This document shows, in pieces, positions 1-9,036 of a DNA stretch of 64,000 bases; the first letter of the stretch is position 1, and the number at the start of each line of letters is the position of its first letter. The stretch is from Clostridia bacterium. GTDB lineage: Bacteria; Bacillota; Clostridia; Oscillospirales; Acutalibacteraceae. The stretch lies in assembly GCA_017399065.1 (NCBI GenBank), contig JAFQEL010000016.1, forward strand, positions 1-64,000, in the 5' to 3' direction. The notes below the pieces were generated by a model. The model saw only the letters and a list, made by a program, of their open reading frames with translations, was not told where the DNA came from and ran no database searches. A program made the position numbers and the translations under genes.

Positions 1-1578
1 GTAGACCTGGCTGTATGTAAGTGTACAGCCGTTGTCGAGTGCAAACTGTATTTTGATTACCTCGGGGTCGGTTACTACGTCAAAATTACCAATTCCGTTT
101 TGGTATGTCAAATCAAACGAATACGCACCCGGTAAATCATATTTTACGGTAAACGGTGTGAGTCTTTCTTCCCAGACTTTGCCGTACTTTGCACGGATGT
201 TGTGCGTGCCGGCTTCGACTCGCATATTGACTATCCAAGTCTCTGTGTCGCCGTTTGAGGTTACCTGTGCTTTTCGGCGGTCGATTGTTGTTGTGCCGCC
301 GTTGTCGCGGACAACCTGAATCTTGCTCGGGCTGCCCGTGACATTGATTTTGTAATCTCTGTTGCCGTATGTAACGTAAGGAGTGTCGGTTGCAGGCTCA
401 ATACCGTTTACACCGGGCTCGGGTTTTGTTGTGACGTTTACTATACAAGTGTCGACATATCCACGCTCGCAGTGAGTTGCGGTAACGGTTACAGTGCCCT
501 CTTTGAGTGCTGTAATTCGTCCCGAATATTCGTCAATCTTTACTATACTCGGGTCGCTGACAGTATAATCACACGCCGTCCAGGTTGCGTTTTCGGGGTA
601 TGATTTTGCTTCAAGGTCAACCACATCGCCAACACGGATATTTACATTTTCCTCAGGAAACTCAATATACTCTGCATACGGTACGTTTGTGTTGACTGTA
701 TAGCCGCCCATTTCTTCAATAACGGGAATGAACTCACTATCGGCAGGACAATATACCGTTGCACCATGATACCAACCCACCGGTGTACCGTCATCGTTAT
801 ACAAAGCGGATTCAATTAATTGTGCACTTGTATTTGACGGGAAACATATAGCCGATGGACTTGTCTCTAAAGAACAACACAATTCATCTGCTACAGAAGG
901 GTCTCTTGACGGAAAAATATATGAATCATTTACAAACTCAAACTGAAAATCATAGTTGTATTTACATTCGGGAAAAACGAATGTTGACTCACCTATAAAA
1001 GTCTCTTGACCCCAAAACCACTCACTAAGATACCAAGTATGATTAAATGTTTTCAAGCTCTTCGGGAATTTTATAAATCCACTAAAACCATTCAATGCAT
1101 TTTTCTCTATACATTCATATCCTTCAGGAATAATCAAAGTTATTGCATCACTTGGATTTTTGCGATAAACAACGCTGTCATATTCAGGTGCATAATCATA
1201 ATCTGGAAAAACGTCTTTATGATTATCTCCGTTATTAAAAATGTAAACAAAAACTTCAATGCCTGATCCTCTATCAGGTGAAAAATAACCAAGTTTTTTA
1301 ACCGGATATCCACTGAGAGTTTCAGGCAATGTCAGTGTTTTTTCACCGGTCAAGCTAAAACCTGTAAGGATATTAAGGATTGTCACTTCTTTATTCTTAA
1401 CCATATAAACATATCTAACACCATCGATATATTCAACAACTGCTTTTCCATCCAAACCCCACATTGAAAGATAAGGATCAAAATCAGTCGCCGCACTCGA
1501 AGAAAAGAAAAAGCTGTTACTCAAAAGCAACACAAACACAATTAGCATTGAACAAATAGATTTATATGATTTTTTCAT
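1..1578 (-). CDS. Secreted LRR/Ig-like surface protein, C-terminus cut by window edge
   Basis: The frame opens at ATG 1578 and is still open at base 1, giving 526 codons. The start has an AAGGAGTG site just upstream. Residues 1-30 form a signal peptide (MKK start, then a long V/L/F core ending SSSAA). The middle has BspA-like leucine-rich-repeat phrases (LTLPETL, ITLIIPEG, FPKSLKTF). Around residues 290-360 there is a bacterial Ig-like (BIG_2) domain with VGDVVDLEA, the SDPSIVKID strand and ITALKEGTVTVTA. It is the last visible gene of a minus-strand operon, 29 bp after the 677-residue beta-helix gene. The protein is probably exported and displayed, binding or adhesive rather than catalytic. 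What lies beyond the edge (more Ig domains, dockerin, anchor) is unknown. Confidence 0.85.
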   Translation of the reverse strand, partial: MKKSYKSICSMLIVFVLLLSNSFFFSSSAATDFDPYLSMWGLDGKAVVEYIDGVRYVYMVKNKEVTILNILTGFSLTGEKTLTLPETLSGYPVKKLGYFSPDRGSGIEVFVYIFNNGDNHKDVFPDYDYAPEYDSVVYRKNPSDAITLIIPEGYECIEKNALNGFSGFIKFPKSLKTFNHTWYLSEWFWGQETFIGESTFVFPECKYNYDFQFEFVNDSYIFPSRDPSVADELCCSLETSPSAICFPSNTSAQLIESALYNDDGTPVGWYHGATVYCPADSEFIPVIEEMGGYTVNTNVPYAEYIEFPEENVNIRVGDVVDLEAKSYPENATWTACDYTVSDPSIVKIDEYSGRITALKEGTVTVTATHCERGYVDTCIVNVTTKPEPGVNGIEPATDTPYVTYGNRDYKINVTGSPSKIQVVRDNGGTTTIDRRKAQVTSNGDTETWIVNMRVEAGTHNIRAKYGKVWEERLTPFTVKYDLPGAYSFDLTYQNGIGNFDVVTDPEVIKIQFALDNGCTLTYSQVY

Positions 1579-1607
1579 AACCGACACTCCTTTTAGTTGA
1601 TCCGTCA

Positions 1608-3641
1608 TTATAGCGTTAGCGGCTGATATGTTTCACCGACCAATTTGTAACATTTATATCCATAAGTATTACTAAACTTAACCGCCTGATTAATTTCCGA
1701 CAAAGACTTACCGTATGCGATAACGTAATCCCAACCATAACGATTATAACTATTTGTAAAACCTTTGAACACAGCGTTTTCTAAGTGCAACCACGAAAAG
1801 TATTTTCCATATTTTGCATAGAGGCAATATTTATTTAATTCACATACATTATTTTCATCCGCACAGTTCTTATCCCAACAGCAAATCCTAAACGGTGTTT
1901 TAGAAGTTCCTTTTGTAGCATTAATATAACTATTTCTAACAGTCAAGCCACCAGGCAAATCATTAATGCAATACATATAAAACAAATCTTCACTTGTAGC
2001 TGTATCAAGACTGCAATTATCCCAATATTCACCGAACTGATAAGTATTTGGGACCGCATTATCTGAATGTGCAACTCTGTTTATATCCTCATAAAAATAA
2101 TAATTTTTTAAGACATTTTCAGATACCATCTTACACCCGGTAAACTTAAACCAATGATTAGGTATGCTGAAATCAGAACCGATATAAATTCTCCTATGCT
2201 TTTTATCATCCACATTTGCCAGAGTGTTTTCAGGAAATTTTATATTCATTAGTCGATAATAAACATCTTCCGTATCATGTGAACCAACACGCTGATTGCC
2301 GTTTGTAGAAAGATATGAATTTTGGAACCAGCACGAACAAGCAGAATGAACATACAAACCGGTGTTAGGATTCACCATAGTTCCTTTGCGGTTGAACGGC
2401 AGCCTGTCAACAGTAAGTGAAGAATTTGATACTATACAGTTGCTTGCCGCAGAGAGATGAACAAGGTAACGAAGATTCGTGCCGAACACATTGTCACACA
2501 TTACGTTCTCACTGATAAATCCCATATTAACGGGGGCATTACACTTATGAACCGATATATCGGTATAAAAATGATTTTTGGATTTATCAAATCGTATGTA
2601 AGTTTCGTTAGCGTGTTCCTGATTAACCGCATACGCCTTATGAATGGCATCGCCGGTTACGTTACCCATCATTACATTATTCAAGCGAACGTTCAAACAG
2701 TTAGCCGACATATAAATATTATGCAAACCGCCAAGCTTATCAAAAATATAAGCCTCGGGGTAATCGTATCCGTCATAAGAATCATTTTCCCCTTTTGTAC
2801 CAACAGGAAAGCTCTTAGGATAGATGCTTGTAATTGTTGAGTCTTTTATTGTTATACCGTCGATTTCGCTTAACTGCAGACCCATAACCGTATCTGTTAT
2901 TGAGCAATCCTCAATCAACCAGTTTTTGTTAAGAATAGGCGGAAGAGCATAGTCTTCTGCGATAATTATTGAGTATGTCCTTAGTCCGTATGCAAAATTC
3001 TTCAAGCTAACGTTTTTCATAACAAGATTTTCTACTCTGCTATATAAAAACTGATCACCATAGCCATTATCGGCTGTTCTTCTGCCGATAAACGAAATAT
3101 TACTAAAGTGAATATTTTCCACAGTACCCGGAGTATGAAAAAACGTTTCACCTGAACTGTTGCCAACAAAACGAAGAGTTGCACCGTCACCGTCAATATT
3201 TGTATTATCGAAAAGCGATATACCGCCGGCAAAATAATATGTACCTTTCGATGCAAACTTAAGTATATAGCCTTTAGAAGAAGTATACATTGCAGCACGG
3301 CCAAGCATCGTTTGATTGTGTTCAGAATACAATTCATCACCCGGCATAACACCAAACTGCTCGGCATAGACCGTATTGTTTCGAGGGATTAGCTGAAAAA
3401 CAGAGCGTGTAGGATGATTGGCATCCGGTGCCAAATGAAATTTACCGTCTGAACAGTACAATGTAAAATCGGTATACTGTATAGCCTTATCGGCAATAGG
3501 CTCTGATACATTACCGGTTACCCTGTAAACAGCCGCACCGCCGTCTCCCGGAGCAAAAAAGCCGAGCGTACGGACAAAAGTGCCTTCCGTATAAGAGGCA
3601 TCCATTGCTTCAACAAGTGACGATGTGAAATTTATACTCAT
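1608..3641 (-). CDS. Right-handed beta-helix (tailspike/pectate-lyase-like) protein
   Basis: 677 residues, start supported by AAGGAAGTGA 6 bp upstream. Residues 1-50 resemble the small module often placed before phage tailspike or pectate-lyase-3 helices: a TLGFFAPGDGGAAVY motif, then YAEQFGVMPGD at about 100. The rest is a parallel beta-helix, with recurring short turns (IHFSNISF, LVMKNVSL, WLIEDCSI, ITIKDSTI) typical of 20-25 residue rungs. No signal peptide or membrane segment is visible. It lies 32 bp after the 590-residue paralogue, which shares the same layout, so the pair looks like a tandem duplication. It could be a polysaccharide lyase or epimerase, or a phage-derived receptor-binding fibre. 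I cannot identify catalytic residues. Confidence 0.75.
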   Translation of the reverse strand: MSINFTSSLVEAMDASYTEGTFVRTLGFFAPGDGGAAVYRVTGNVSEPIADKAIQYTDFTLYCSDGKFHLAPDANHPTRSVFQLIPRNNTVYAEQFGVMPGDELYSEHNQTMLGRAAMYTSSKGYILKFASKGTYYFAGGISLFDNTNIDGDGATLRFVGNSSGETFFHTPGTVENIHFSNISFIGRRTADNGYGDQFLYSRVENLVMKNVSLKNFAYGLRTYSIIIAEDYALPPILNKNWLIEDCSITDTVMGLQLSEIDGITIKDSTITSIYPKSFPVGTKGENDSYDGYDYPEAYIFDKLGGLHNIYMSANCLNVRLNNVMMGNVTGDAIHKAYAVNQEHANETYIRFDKSKNHFYTDISVHKCNAPVNMGFISENVMCDNVFGTNLRYLVHLSAASNCIVSNSSLTVDRLPFNRKGTMVNPNTGLYVHSACSCWFQNSYLSTNGNQRVGSHDTEDVYYRLMNIKFPENTLANVDDKKHRRIYIGSDFSIPNHWFKFTGCKMVSENVLKNYYFYEDINRVAHSDNAVPNTYQFGEYWDNCSLDTATSEDLFYMYCINDLPGGLTVRNSYINATKGTSKTPFRICCWDKNCADENNVCELNKYCLYAKYGKYFSWLHLENAVFKGFTNSYNRYGWDYVIAYGKSLSEINQAVKFSNTYGYKCYKLVGETYQPLTL

Positions 3642-3673
3642 ATTATATCACTTCCTTTTCATTTTGTCTACTG

Positions 3674-5446
3674 TTAAATATACGATTTTGTTTCATTGAT
3701 CGTAGTGCCCGTATTACGCACCGGCTCAGACGAACGCATATTGCACTTGGCGAAGATGTTGTGTTCATCCACATCACAGCTGAGGCCGTTATTTGTCAGC
3801 TTTCCGAAAAGCGGATAAACTGACGAATCCTCCGAGGGTTTATAGTTGTAATTCTCAAAGAAACAGTTGTAGACAACGATATTATCAAACTTTCCGCCAT
3901 CAAGCTTGAAATAAGGCACAGTACAAGTGTTTTCATTCACAAATCGGCAGTTTTTGATAATGAGCTTTGAATCAGTTTCATTTAGCGCTGAAAGCATCAT
4001 CGGGAAATTATAGTTTGTGATTTCCTCTTCATTTCCAGCAACTGTAGTGGCATAATTCTTGATATAACTTCTAAACTCACAACCATCAAATGTCATAGCA
4101 TATTTATACTCTCCTACATAATGTGTACCAATATGACCAAAACCTTTAGGGATGGTTACTCCGGGAATGCTGTCAATATCTGTTTTTTGAATAGTACAAT
4201 CAATAAATCCCACATCTGTTGCTTCTTCATGAGCGCAAATGCCGGTATACTGAAAATCCCACGGAAATTCAAACTGCACGTGCTTAAATTCAGCCTGTAC
4301 ATAGCCTTCCATATAAACCGAAACCGCATCCTCCGGAGCAGTTTCAGGTGGCAAAAGCGATATCGATGAGTGCATAATTGAAACGTTCTTTGCGCAATCC
4401 ATAGATACACCATAAGTAACATCGGTAGCTATGGCATTAGAGACCCAAATCGGCACATCGGAAAAATTGATTTTTATGCCATACAAACATTTTTCAATAT
4501 TAAGATTTTTAAACAAAATTCTATCGGTAGCATCTTTAATCGTTATGTCATTTATTTCTTTACTCCATTCACCGTTCCAATAATCAATAGCAGAATCAAA
4601 CGCATTTACTATGGTAACATCTTCAACAACGCCTGATTTAACATTTGAATCCATAAGAAGACCGGTTACACCGTTTTCATCCAATAAATCAATATTGCAA
4701 TTCTTTATTTTAAAGCCTTTAACATTGCAAAGGCTGATTCCGGTAACAAAACCTCTAAAAACACAATTCACAATATTGATATCCGTTATTTGTACGGACG
4801 AATTTGTTGTATCAATTGCAGAGGAGCCATATTCAAAATGAACATCTGAAATTGTAAACTGCTTAGCATTTACAATATTAACTAATATGTTGTAATAACT
4901 AAATGTATTGTCTGTACCATAAGATTCAACACGCGTACCAATAATTTTCATATCCTTAATTGAAGCAGGCATAATATCAGTATTTTCGCCATATTCTACA
5001 CGGAAAAGCTGAGTTGATGTTGAATCGGTCTCAAGCACAAGCTTTGCGCCGTTGCCGACGATATCTACGGGATGACTGATAAGGATATCGTCACCGACGT
5101 TATATTGCGTTGGTCTGAAATTGATGCATCTTGCGCCTGAATCTATTGCAGCCTGGATTGCCGCTTTATTAGCAGTGAATGATGCAGTTGAGCTTGCACC
5201 GAACTGTTCAACAAAGACCTCTCCACTATCTAAAATCAGCTCAAGCTGAACACTACCCTTCGAGAAGGTTTTGCCTGAAATAACAAGACTGGCAACATTA
5301 GTATTTTCAGTCGAGATTACGTAATATGTACCTGCACCACCGTCGTTAACTGCACTATAACCGCCGGTGACGACAATATCACCCGAATGCAGATCGCTAT
5401 TTGCAGCATTGAAAAAATCATTAAGTGTATCGAAATTTTTTATCAT
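3674..5446 (-). CDS. Right-handed beta-helix protein, paralogue of the next gene
   Basis: 590 residues, first gene of the minus-strand operon, with AAGGAG 11 bp before ATG. The N-terminus has a GDIVVTGGYSAVNDGGAGTYYV module equivalent to the GDGGAAVY module of the downstream gene, then FVEQFGAS and an N-AI-QAAID helix that usually caps these helices. Many rungs follow (SIKDMKIIG, FTISDVHFE, IKNCNIDL, LIIKNCRF). No signal peptide or transmembrane segment is seen, so any route to the cell surface is unclear. The conserved N-cap with a variable helix is characteristic of tailspike-like carbohydrate-binding or depolymerising proteins. Substrate and catalysis cannot be read from the sequence. Confidence 0.72.
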   Translation of the reverse strand: MIKNFDTLNDFFNAANSDLHSGDIVVTGGYSAVNDGGAGTYYVISTENTNVASLVISGKTFSKGSVQLELILDSGEVFVEQFGASSTASFTANKAAIQAAIDSGARCINFRPTQYNVGDDILISHPVDIVGNGAKLVLETDSTSTQLFRVEYGENTDIMPASIKDMKIIGTRVESYGTDNTFSYYNILVNIVNAKQFTISDVHFEYGSSAIDTTNSSVQITDINIVNCVFRGFVTGISLCNVKGFKIKNCNIDLLDENGVTGLLMDSNVKSGVVEDVTIVNAFDSAIDYWNGEWSKEINDITIKDATDRILFKNLNIEKCLYGIKINFSDVPIWVSNAIATDVTYGVSMDCAKNVSIMHSSISLLPPETAPEDAVSVYMEGYVQAEFKHVQFEFPWDFQYTGICAHEEATDVGFIDCTIQKTDIDSIPGVTIPKGFGHIGTHYVGEYKYAMTFDGCEFRSYIKNYATTVAGNEEEITNYNFPMMLSALNETDSKLIIKNCRFVNENTCTVPYFKLDGGKFDNIVVYNCFFENYNYKPSEDSSVYPLFGKLTNNGLSCDVDEHNIFAKCNMRSSEPVRNTGTTINETKSYI

Positions 5447-5528
5447 TTTTTAATTTACTCCTTTTAGTTAAAATTATTATTTAAAAAATTTGTTTCTTTT
5501 TTAGCCATTCGAATAAGGCTCTTTCATT

Positions 5529-5660
5529 TTACTGCTTTGTTTTTGCTTTGGCAGAGCGTTTTGCCTTTTCTTTCTCCTTTCTGTTACGATTTATTTAAAA
5601 ATCAACCTTTGCTACATCTGCATCACCTCCTTTGCTGTGGTGTCCTTCCTTTACCGACAT
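5529..5660 (-). other. Leader with small open frame interrupted by TAA and an SD-served ATG-TAG
   Basis: Upstream of the beta-helix operon one frame reads MSVKEGHHSKGG...VDF, then TAA (5595-5597), then a lysine-rich stretch ending KEKEKAKRSAKAKTKQ and a second TAA (5529-5531). In another frame a near-perfect ribosome site (AAAGGAGGTGAT, 5622-5633) sits 8 bp before an ATG (5615-5617) directly followed by TAG. This may be a decayed small gene, a translated leader, or chance. The ATG of the long frame overlaps the proposed -10, which argues against its use from that promoter. Confidence 0.3.
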
Positions 5661-5688
5661 TTTAATCCCGTTTTGAGGACTAAGTCAA
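5659..5688 (-). promoter_or_regulatory. Sigma-A-type promoter of the beta-helix operon
   Basis: On the minus strand TTGACT (5683-5688) and TAAAAT (5659-5664) are separated by 18 bp. It lies about 210 bp before the first beta-helix gene and just past two terminators that close the preceding unit. Confidence 0.55.
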
Positions 5689-5734
5689 GATATATTTCGA
5701 ACATTCGTTCTTTTCGTGAAAATACAACAAAAAA

Positions 5735-5757
5735 GCACTACCAAATTTTGGCAGTGC
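5735..5757 (-). terminator. Intrinsic terminator (second of two)
   Basis: GCACT and CCAAA arms pair with TTTGG and AGTGC across a tiny loop. On the minus strand a run of six T follows. It backs up the terminator at 5834-5877. Confidence 0.7.
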
Positions 5758-5833
5758 AAATTTAACTGTTTAAACTTTGTTAACACATTACATTTTCAAA
5801 TGTGATATATGATTTTGCTTTAAAATTTATAAT

Positions 5834-5877
5834 AAAAATACACTTCTGATATGCGCATATACCGGAAGTGTATTTTT
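5834..5877 (-). terminator. Intrinsic terminator after mmsA/iolA-like gene
   Basis: AAATACACTTC and GAAGTGTATTT arms enclose an 18-base loop 19 bp past the stop of the dehydrogenase gene. T-rich sequence flanks both sides. Confidence 0.75.
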
Positions 5878-5895
5878 ATTTTATGTACGTATTAA

Positions 5896-7416
5896 TTATT
5901 CGCCGCCACCGACAGAGCCGTCCCAAGTATCGACTGACTTTGCCTTCATTTCTTCTTCGTCAAACCAACGCGTTGTAACAGCCTTTGTCTCAGTATAGAA
6001 GCGGAAGCCATCCTTACCGAGGCAGTGAAGGTCGCCGAAGAATGACTGCTTGTGACCTGTGAACGGGAATACGCCTACGGGTACGGGGATACCGACATTG
6101 ACGCCGACCATGCCGCCGTCTGTCCTCTTTGCAAATTCGCGTGCATAGTAACCGCTCTGAGTGAAGATAACAGAGCCGTTTGCAAAGGGATTGGCGTTCA
6201 TAACAGCAAGACCTTCTTCAAAGTCTTTGACTCTCTTGACACAGAGAACGGGGCCGAAAATTTCTCGCTGACCGACTGTCATATCTTCCGTAACGTGGTC
6301 AAAGATTGTGGGACCTACATAGAAGCCGTTTTCGTAACCGGGCACAACGGGATTTCTGCCGTCGAGAATAAGCTCTGCGCCTTCCTCGATGCCTTTTTCA
6401 ATCCATTTGTAGATTGACTGTCTGTGAGCTTCGGTAACAACAGGACCGAGTGTAGATTCTTTATCGTATGCAGGGCCAAGCTTTAGCTCTTTTGCAAACT
6501 TTACAAGGTAGCCGACAAGCTCATCGGCAATGCTTTCCTGAGCAACGATAACAGGAAGTGCCATACAGCGCTCGCCTGCACAGCCGAATGATGAATTGAT
6601 AATACCTCTTGCAGTCCTCTCAAGAGCAGCATCTTCAAGAACAAGGCCGTGATTCTTTGCTTCACAGAGAGCCTGAACACGCTTGCCGTTAGCGGCAGCT
6701 CTTGAATAAATGTGAAGACCTACGCTTGTTGAACCGACAAAGGTAATACCCTTGACATCGGGGTGATCCATAAATATTTCTGCTTCGTTTCTGGAGCAGG
6801 TAACGATGTTGATAACGCCGTCGGGGAGACCTGCTTCCTGCCAGAGCTCAGCGAGTCTCATACAAGTCATAGGAGTCATTGAAGCTGCCTTAAGAACAAT
6901 TGTATTACCGCAGACGATACACAGCGGTGACATCCAGCCCATAGGAATCATACCGGGGAAATTGAAGGGAACAATACCTGCAAATACACCGACAGGCTCT
7001 CTGTAAAGAGTGGTGTCGTAACCGGTTGAAGTATCTCTCATGCTTTCGCCCATAAGAAGTGAGGGGGCTGAGCAAGCAAGCTCAACAGGCTCTTTAACCT
7101 TGAGTATATCGCCCTTGGCTTCGCTCCAGACCTTACCGTGCTCTCTTGCACAGATTTCCGTAAGCTCATCCATATGTTTCTCAAGAAGCTCACGGAATTT
7201 GAAAACGATCTGTACTCTTTTCATAACAGGTACATTAGACCAGGTTTTGAATGCTTCCTTGGCACAAGCGATTGCTTCGTTTACCTCATCCTTGGTACAG
7301 CAAGGGGTCTGTGCAATAACTTCGCCGGTGCTGGGATTGTAAACATCCATATATTTTTCGCAGGAAGAATCAAGCCATTTGCCGCCTGCGAAATACTGAA
7401 GCTTTTTAACTGACAT
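5896..7416 (-). CDS. mmsA: CoA-acylating methylmalonate-semialdehyde dehydrogenase
   Basis: 506 residues, the usual length for the MmsA/IolA branch of aldehyde dehydrogenases. These oxidise (methyl)malonate semialdehyde with NAD and CoA to propionyl- or acetyl-CoA plus CO2. Visible signatures are the NFPGMIPMGW substrate/cofactor loop near 150, FVGSTSVG for NAD near 227, an EAKNHGLVL segment that replaces the general-base glutamate loop of hydrolytic ALDHs, and FGCAGERCMAL with the catalytic cysteine near 285. A GGGAGTG site precedes the ATG. It is monocistronic, with terminators behind it. No other inositol or valine catabolic genes are adjacent, so its pathway here is uncertain; iolA is the alternative name. 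Confidence 0.88.
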   Translation of the reverse strand: MSVKKLQYFAGGKWLDSSCEKYMDVYNPSTGEVIAQTPCCTKDEVNEAIACAKEAFKTWSNVPVMKRVQIVFKFRELLEKHMDELTEICAREHGKVWSEAKGDILKVKEPVELACSAPSLLMGESMRDTSTGYDTTLYREPVGVFAGIVPFNFPGMIPMGWMSPLCIVCGNTIVLKAASMTPMTCMRLAELWQEAGLPDGVINIVTCSRNEAEIFMDHPDVKGITFVGSTSVGLHIYSRAAANGKRVQALCEAKNHGLVLEDAALERTARGIINSSFGCAGERCMALPVIVAQESIADELVGYLVKFAKELKLGPAYDKESTLGPVVTEAHRQSIYKWIEKGIEEGAELILDGRNPVVPGYENGFYVGPTIFDHVTEDMTVGQREIFGPVLCVKRVKDFEEGLAVMNANPFANGSVIFTQSGYYAREFAKRTDGGMVGVNVGIPVPVGVFPFTGHKQSFFGDLHCLGKDGFRFYTETKAVTTRWFDEEEMKAKSVDTWDGSVGGGE

Positions 7417-7608
7417 TTTTTAACACTCCCGTTAATTTTTTCATATATTAATTTATATCTTTTCAAATAATCTGTCAATAGAATAACAAAAAATCGTCTT
7501 TTAACATTTTTTCTTATCAATATTCATATACAGTTAATATTCGGAACAGTTCAAAATTTGCAAAAAAATTCACGTATTTAACCGTTATTATTCAAAATTT
7601 ACTTGAAG

Positions 7609-7636
7609 TTGACAAAAAAAGTGATACAATTATCAT
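7609..7636 (+). promoter_or_regulatory. Sigma-A promoter of the FAD oxidoreductase gene
   Basis: Consensus TTGACA (7609-7614) and TATCAT (7631-7636) with a 16-bp A-rich spacer, about 25 bp before the ATG. Confidence 0.75.
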
Positions 7637-7661
7637 ATTAAAATTCGGAGGAAAATGGAAA

Positions 7662-8996
7662 ATGGGCAAAAAAATAATAGTTGCAGGTCTCGGTCACGGC
7701 GGAATTGCCGCAGCCGCAATGCTCGCCAAACGCGGATTTGACGTAACCGTTTACGAAAAGAAAAGCGAGGGCACACTCGGCTACGACTGGACAGATATTT
7801 TCGCACCCGCAGCACTCGGAATTGCGGAAATGCCTATGCCGCCTGAGGACAAATACGAGTACAAAGAGAATATGACATTTTTCGCACCGACATCCGAAAA
7901 GTCACTTACACAGCACGTACCGTATGACGAGCTCGAAATAAAAATGGAGCGTAAAGACATATACGCTCATTTCATTAATCACGCAATCGGCTGCGGAGTA
8001 AAGATCGAATATGATTGTGAAGTTCTCTCCCCTCTTATGCTTGGTAACAGAGTTATCGGAATCAAGACTTCAAAGGGTGATTTTACGGGCGACCTTGTTA
8101 TTGATGCGTGCGGACTTAACTCCCCTGTAAGAACTAATCTGCCCGACTCAATGGGAATTGAAAAACAGGTCAAACGCGAAGAAAAAATTACGATTTACAG
8201 AGCATTTTACAACAAGGCAACCGACGAAGAGGTTGAGGCTAAATTCAGAGTCAACTTCTTTGCGGGCGGCGAAAAGTGCATAAGCTGGGTTGCCTCGGAA
8301 GATGAGCACACAGACCTGCTTGTCGGCAGATTTGAAGAATTTACGCTTGAAAAGCTTGAAAGTTATGCAGATATGCTCCGTGAGAAATCACCTCGACTCG
8401 GCAAAGAAAAGATCAGAGGCGGACAGTTTGTTGAAATTCCCGTACGACATCCCCTTTCGGTCATGGTCGGTGACGGCTATGCCGCAATCGGCGACAGTGC
8501 ATTTATGACAGTTCCGCTCATAGGCTCGGGTATCGCAAACTCACTCAAGGCCGCAAAGATGCTTACCGATACCGTAGCTTCTGATATTACAGAATCGTAC
8601 AGTGCGGAAACGCTGTGGAATTACCAGGTGAAATTCTTCAAGTCGCTCGGCTCGGGTCTTGCACCGCTTGAGTGCGTAAAATATATGCTGCTCAGCCTCA
8701 CACCCGATGAGCTTGATTACTGCTTTGATTCAGGTATGCTAAACGAAGACAATATTACAATGACTGCAAACTTTACGAGCATTAACACGCAGTTCAAACT
8801 TGACCCATATGATCTTGTAATCAAGGCAAAAGCGGTATGCAAGCGCCCCGAAGTACTCAAAAAGGTTATGCTCTGCGGCAGCAGAATGGCCCAGGTTATG
8901 GCTGCATGTGCGGCAATGCCGAGAAGATGGGACAGAAAGAAAGTTATGCAATGGGCTAAAGCATACTCCGCGCCGTTCAAATCCTATATAAAGTAA
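7662..8996 (+). CDS. FAD-dependent oxidoreductase, geranylgeranyl-reductase/FixC-like
   Basis: 444 residues. The start at ATG 7662 follows CGGAGG at about 10 bp; an earlier ATG at 7653 is out of frame. Residues 5-20 hold a Rossmann dinucleotide motif (GLGHGGIAAA). Near residue 285 the second FAD motif reads GDGYAAIGDSAF, followed by PLIGSGIANSLKAAK, as in p-hydroxybenzoate hydroxylase-fold reductases. The family oxidises or reduces lipophilic or small organic substrates with bound FAD. No membrane segments are visible. It has its own promoter and a bidirectional terminator, so it acts outside an operon. The substrate is not evident. Confidence 0.75.
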   Translation: MGKKIIVAGLGHGGIAAAAMLAKRGFDVTVYEKKSEGTLGYDWTDIFAPAALGIAEMPMPPEDKYEYKENMTFFAPTSEKSLTQHVPYDELEIKMERKDIYAHFINHAIGCGVKIEYDCEVLSPLMLGNRVIGIKTSKGDFTGDLVIDACGLNSPVRTNLPDSMGIEKQVKREEKITIYRAFYNKATDEEVEAKFRVNFFAGGEKCISWVASEDEHTDLLVGRFEEFTLEKLESYADMLREKSPRLGKEKIRGGQFVEIPVRHPLSVMVGDGYAAIGDSAFMTVPLIGSGIANSLKAAKMLTDTVASDITESYSAETLWNYQVKFFKSLGSGLAPLECVKYMLLSLTPDELDYCFDSGMLNEDNITMTANFTSINTQFKLDPYDLVIKAKAVCKRPEVLKKVMLCGSRMAQVMAACAAMPRRWDRKKVMQWAKAYSAPFKSYIK

Positions 8997-9000
8997 AAAG

Positions 9001-9027
9001 AAGGCATCCGTTTTTTACGGATGCCTT
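9001..9027. terminator. Bidirectional intrinsic terminator
   Basis: AAGGCATCCG and CGGATGCCTT enclose a seven-base T-rich loop between convergent genes. Confidence 0.85.
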
Positions 9028-9036
9028 TAAAAATTA

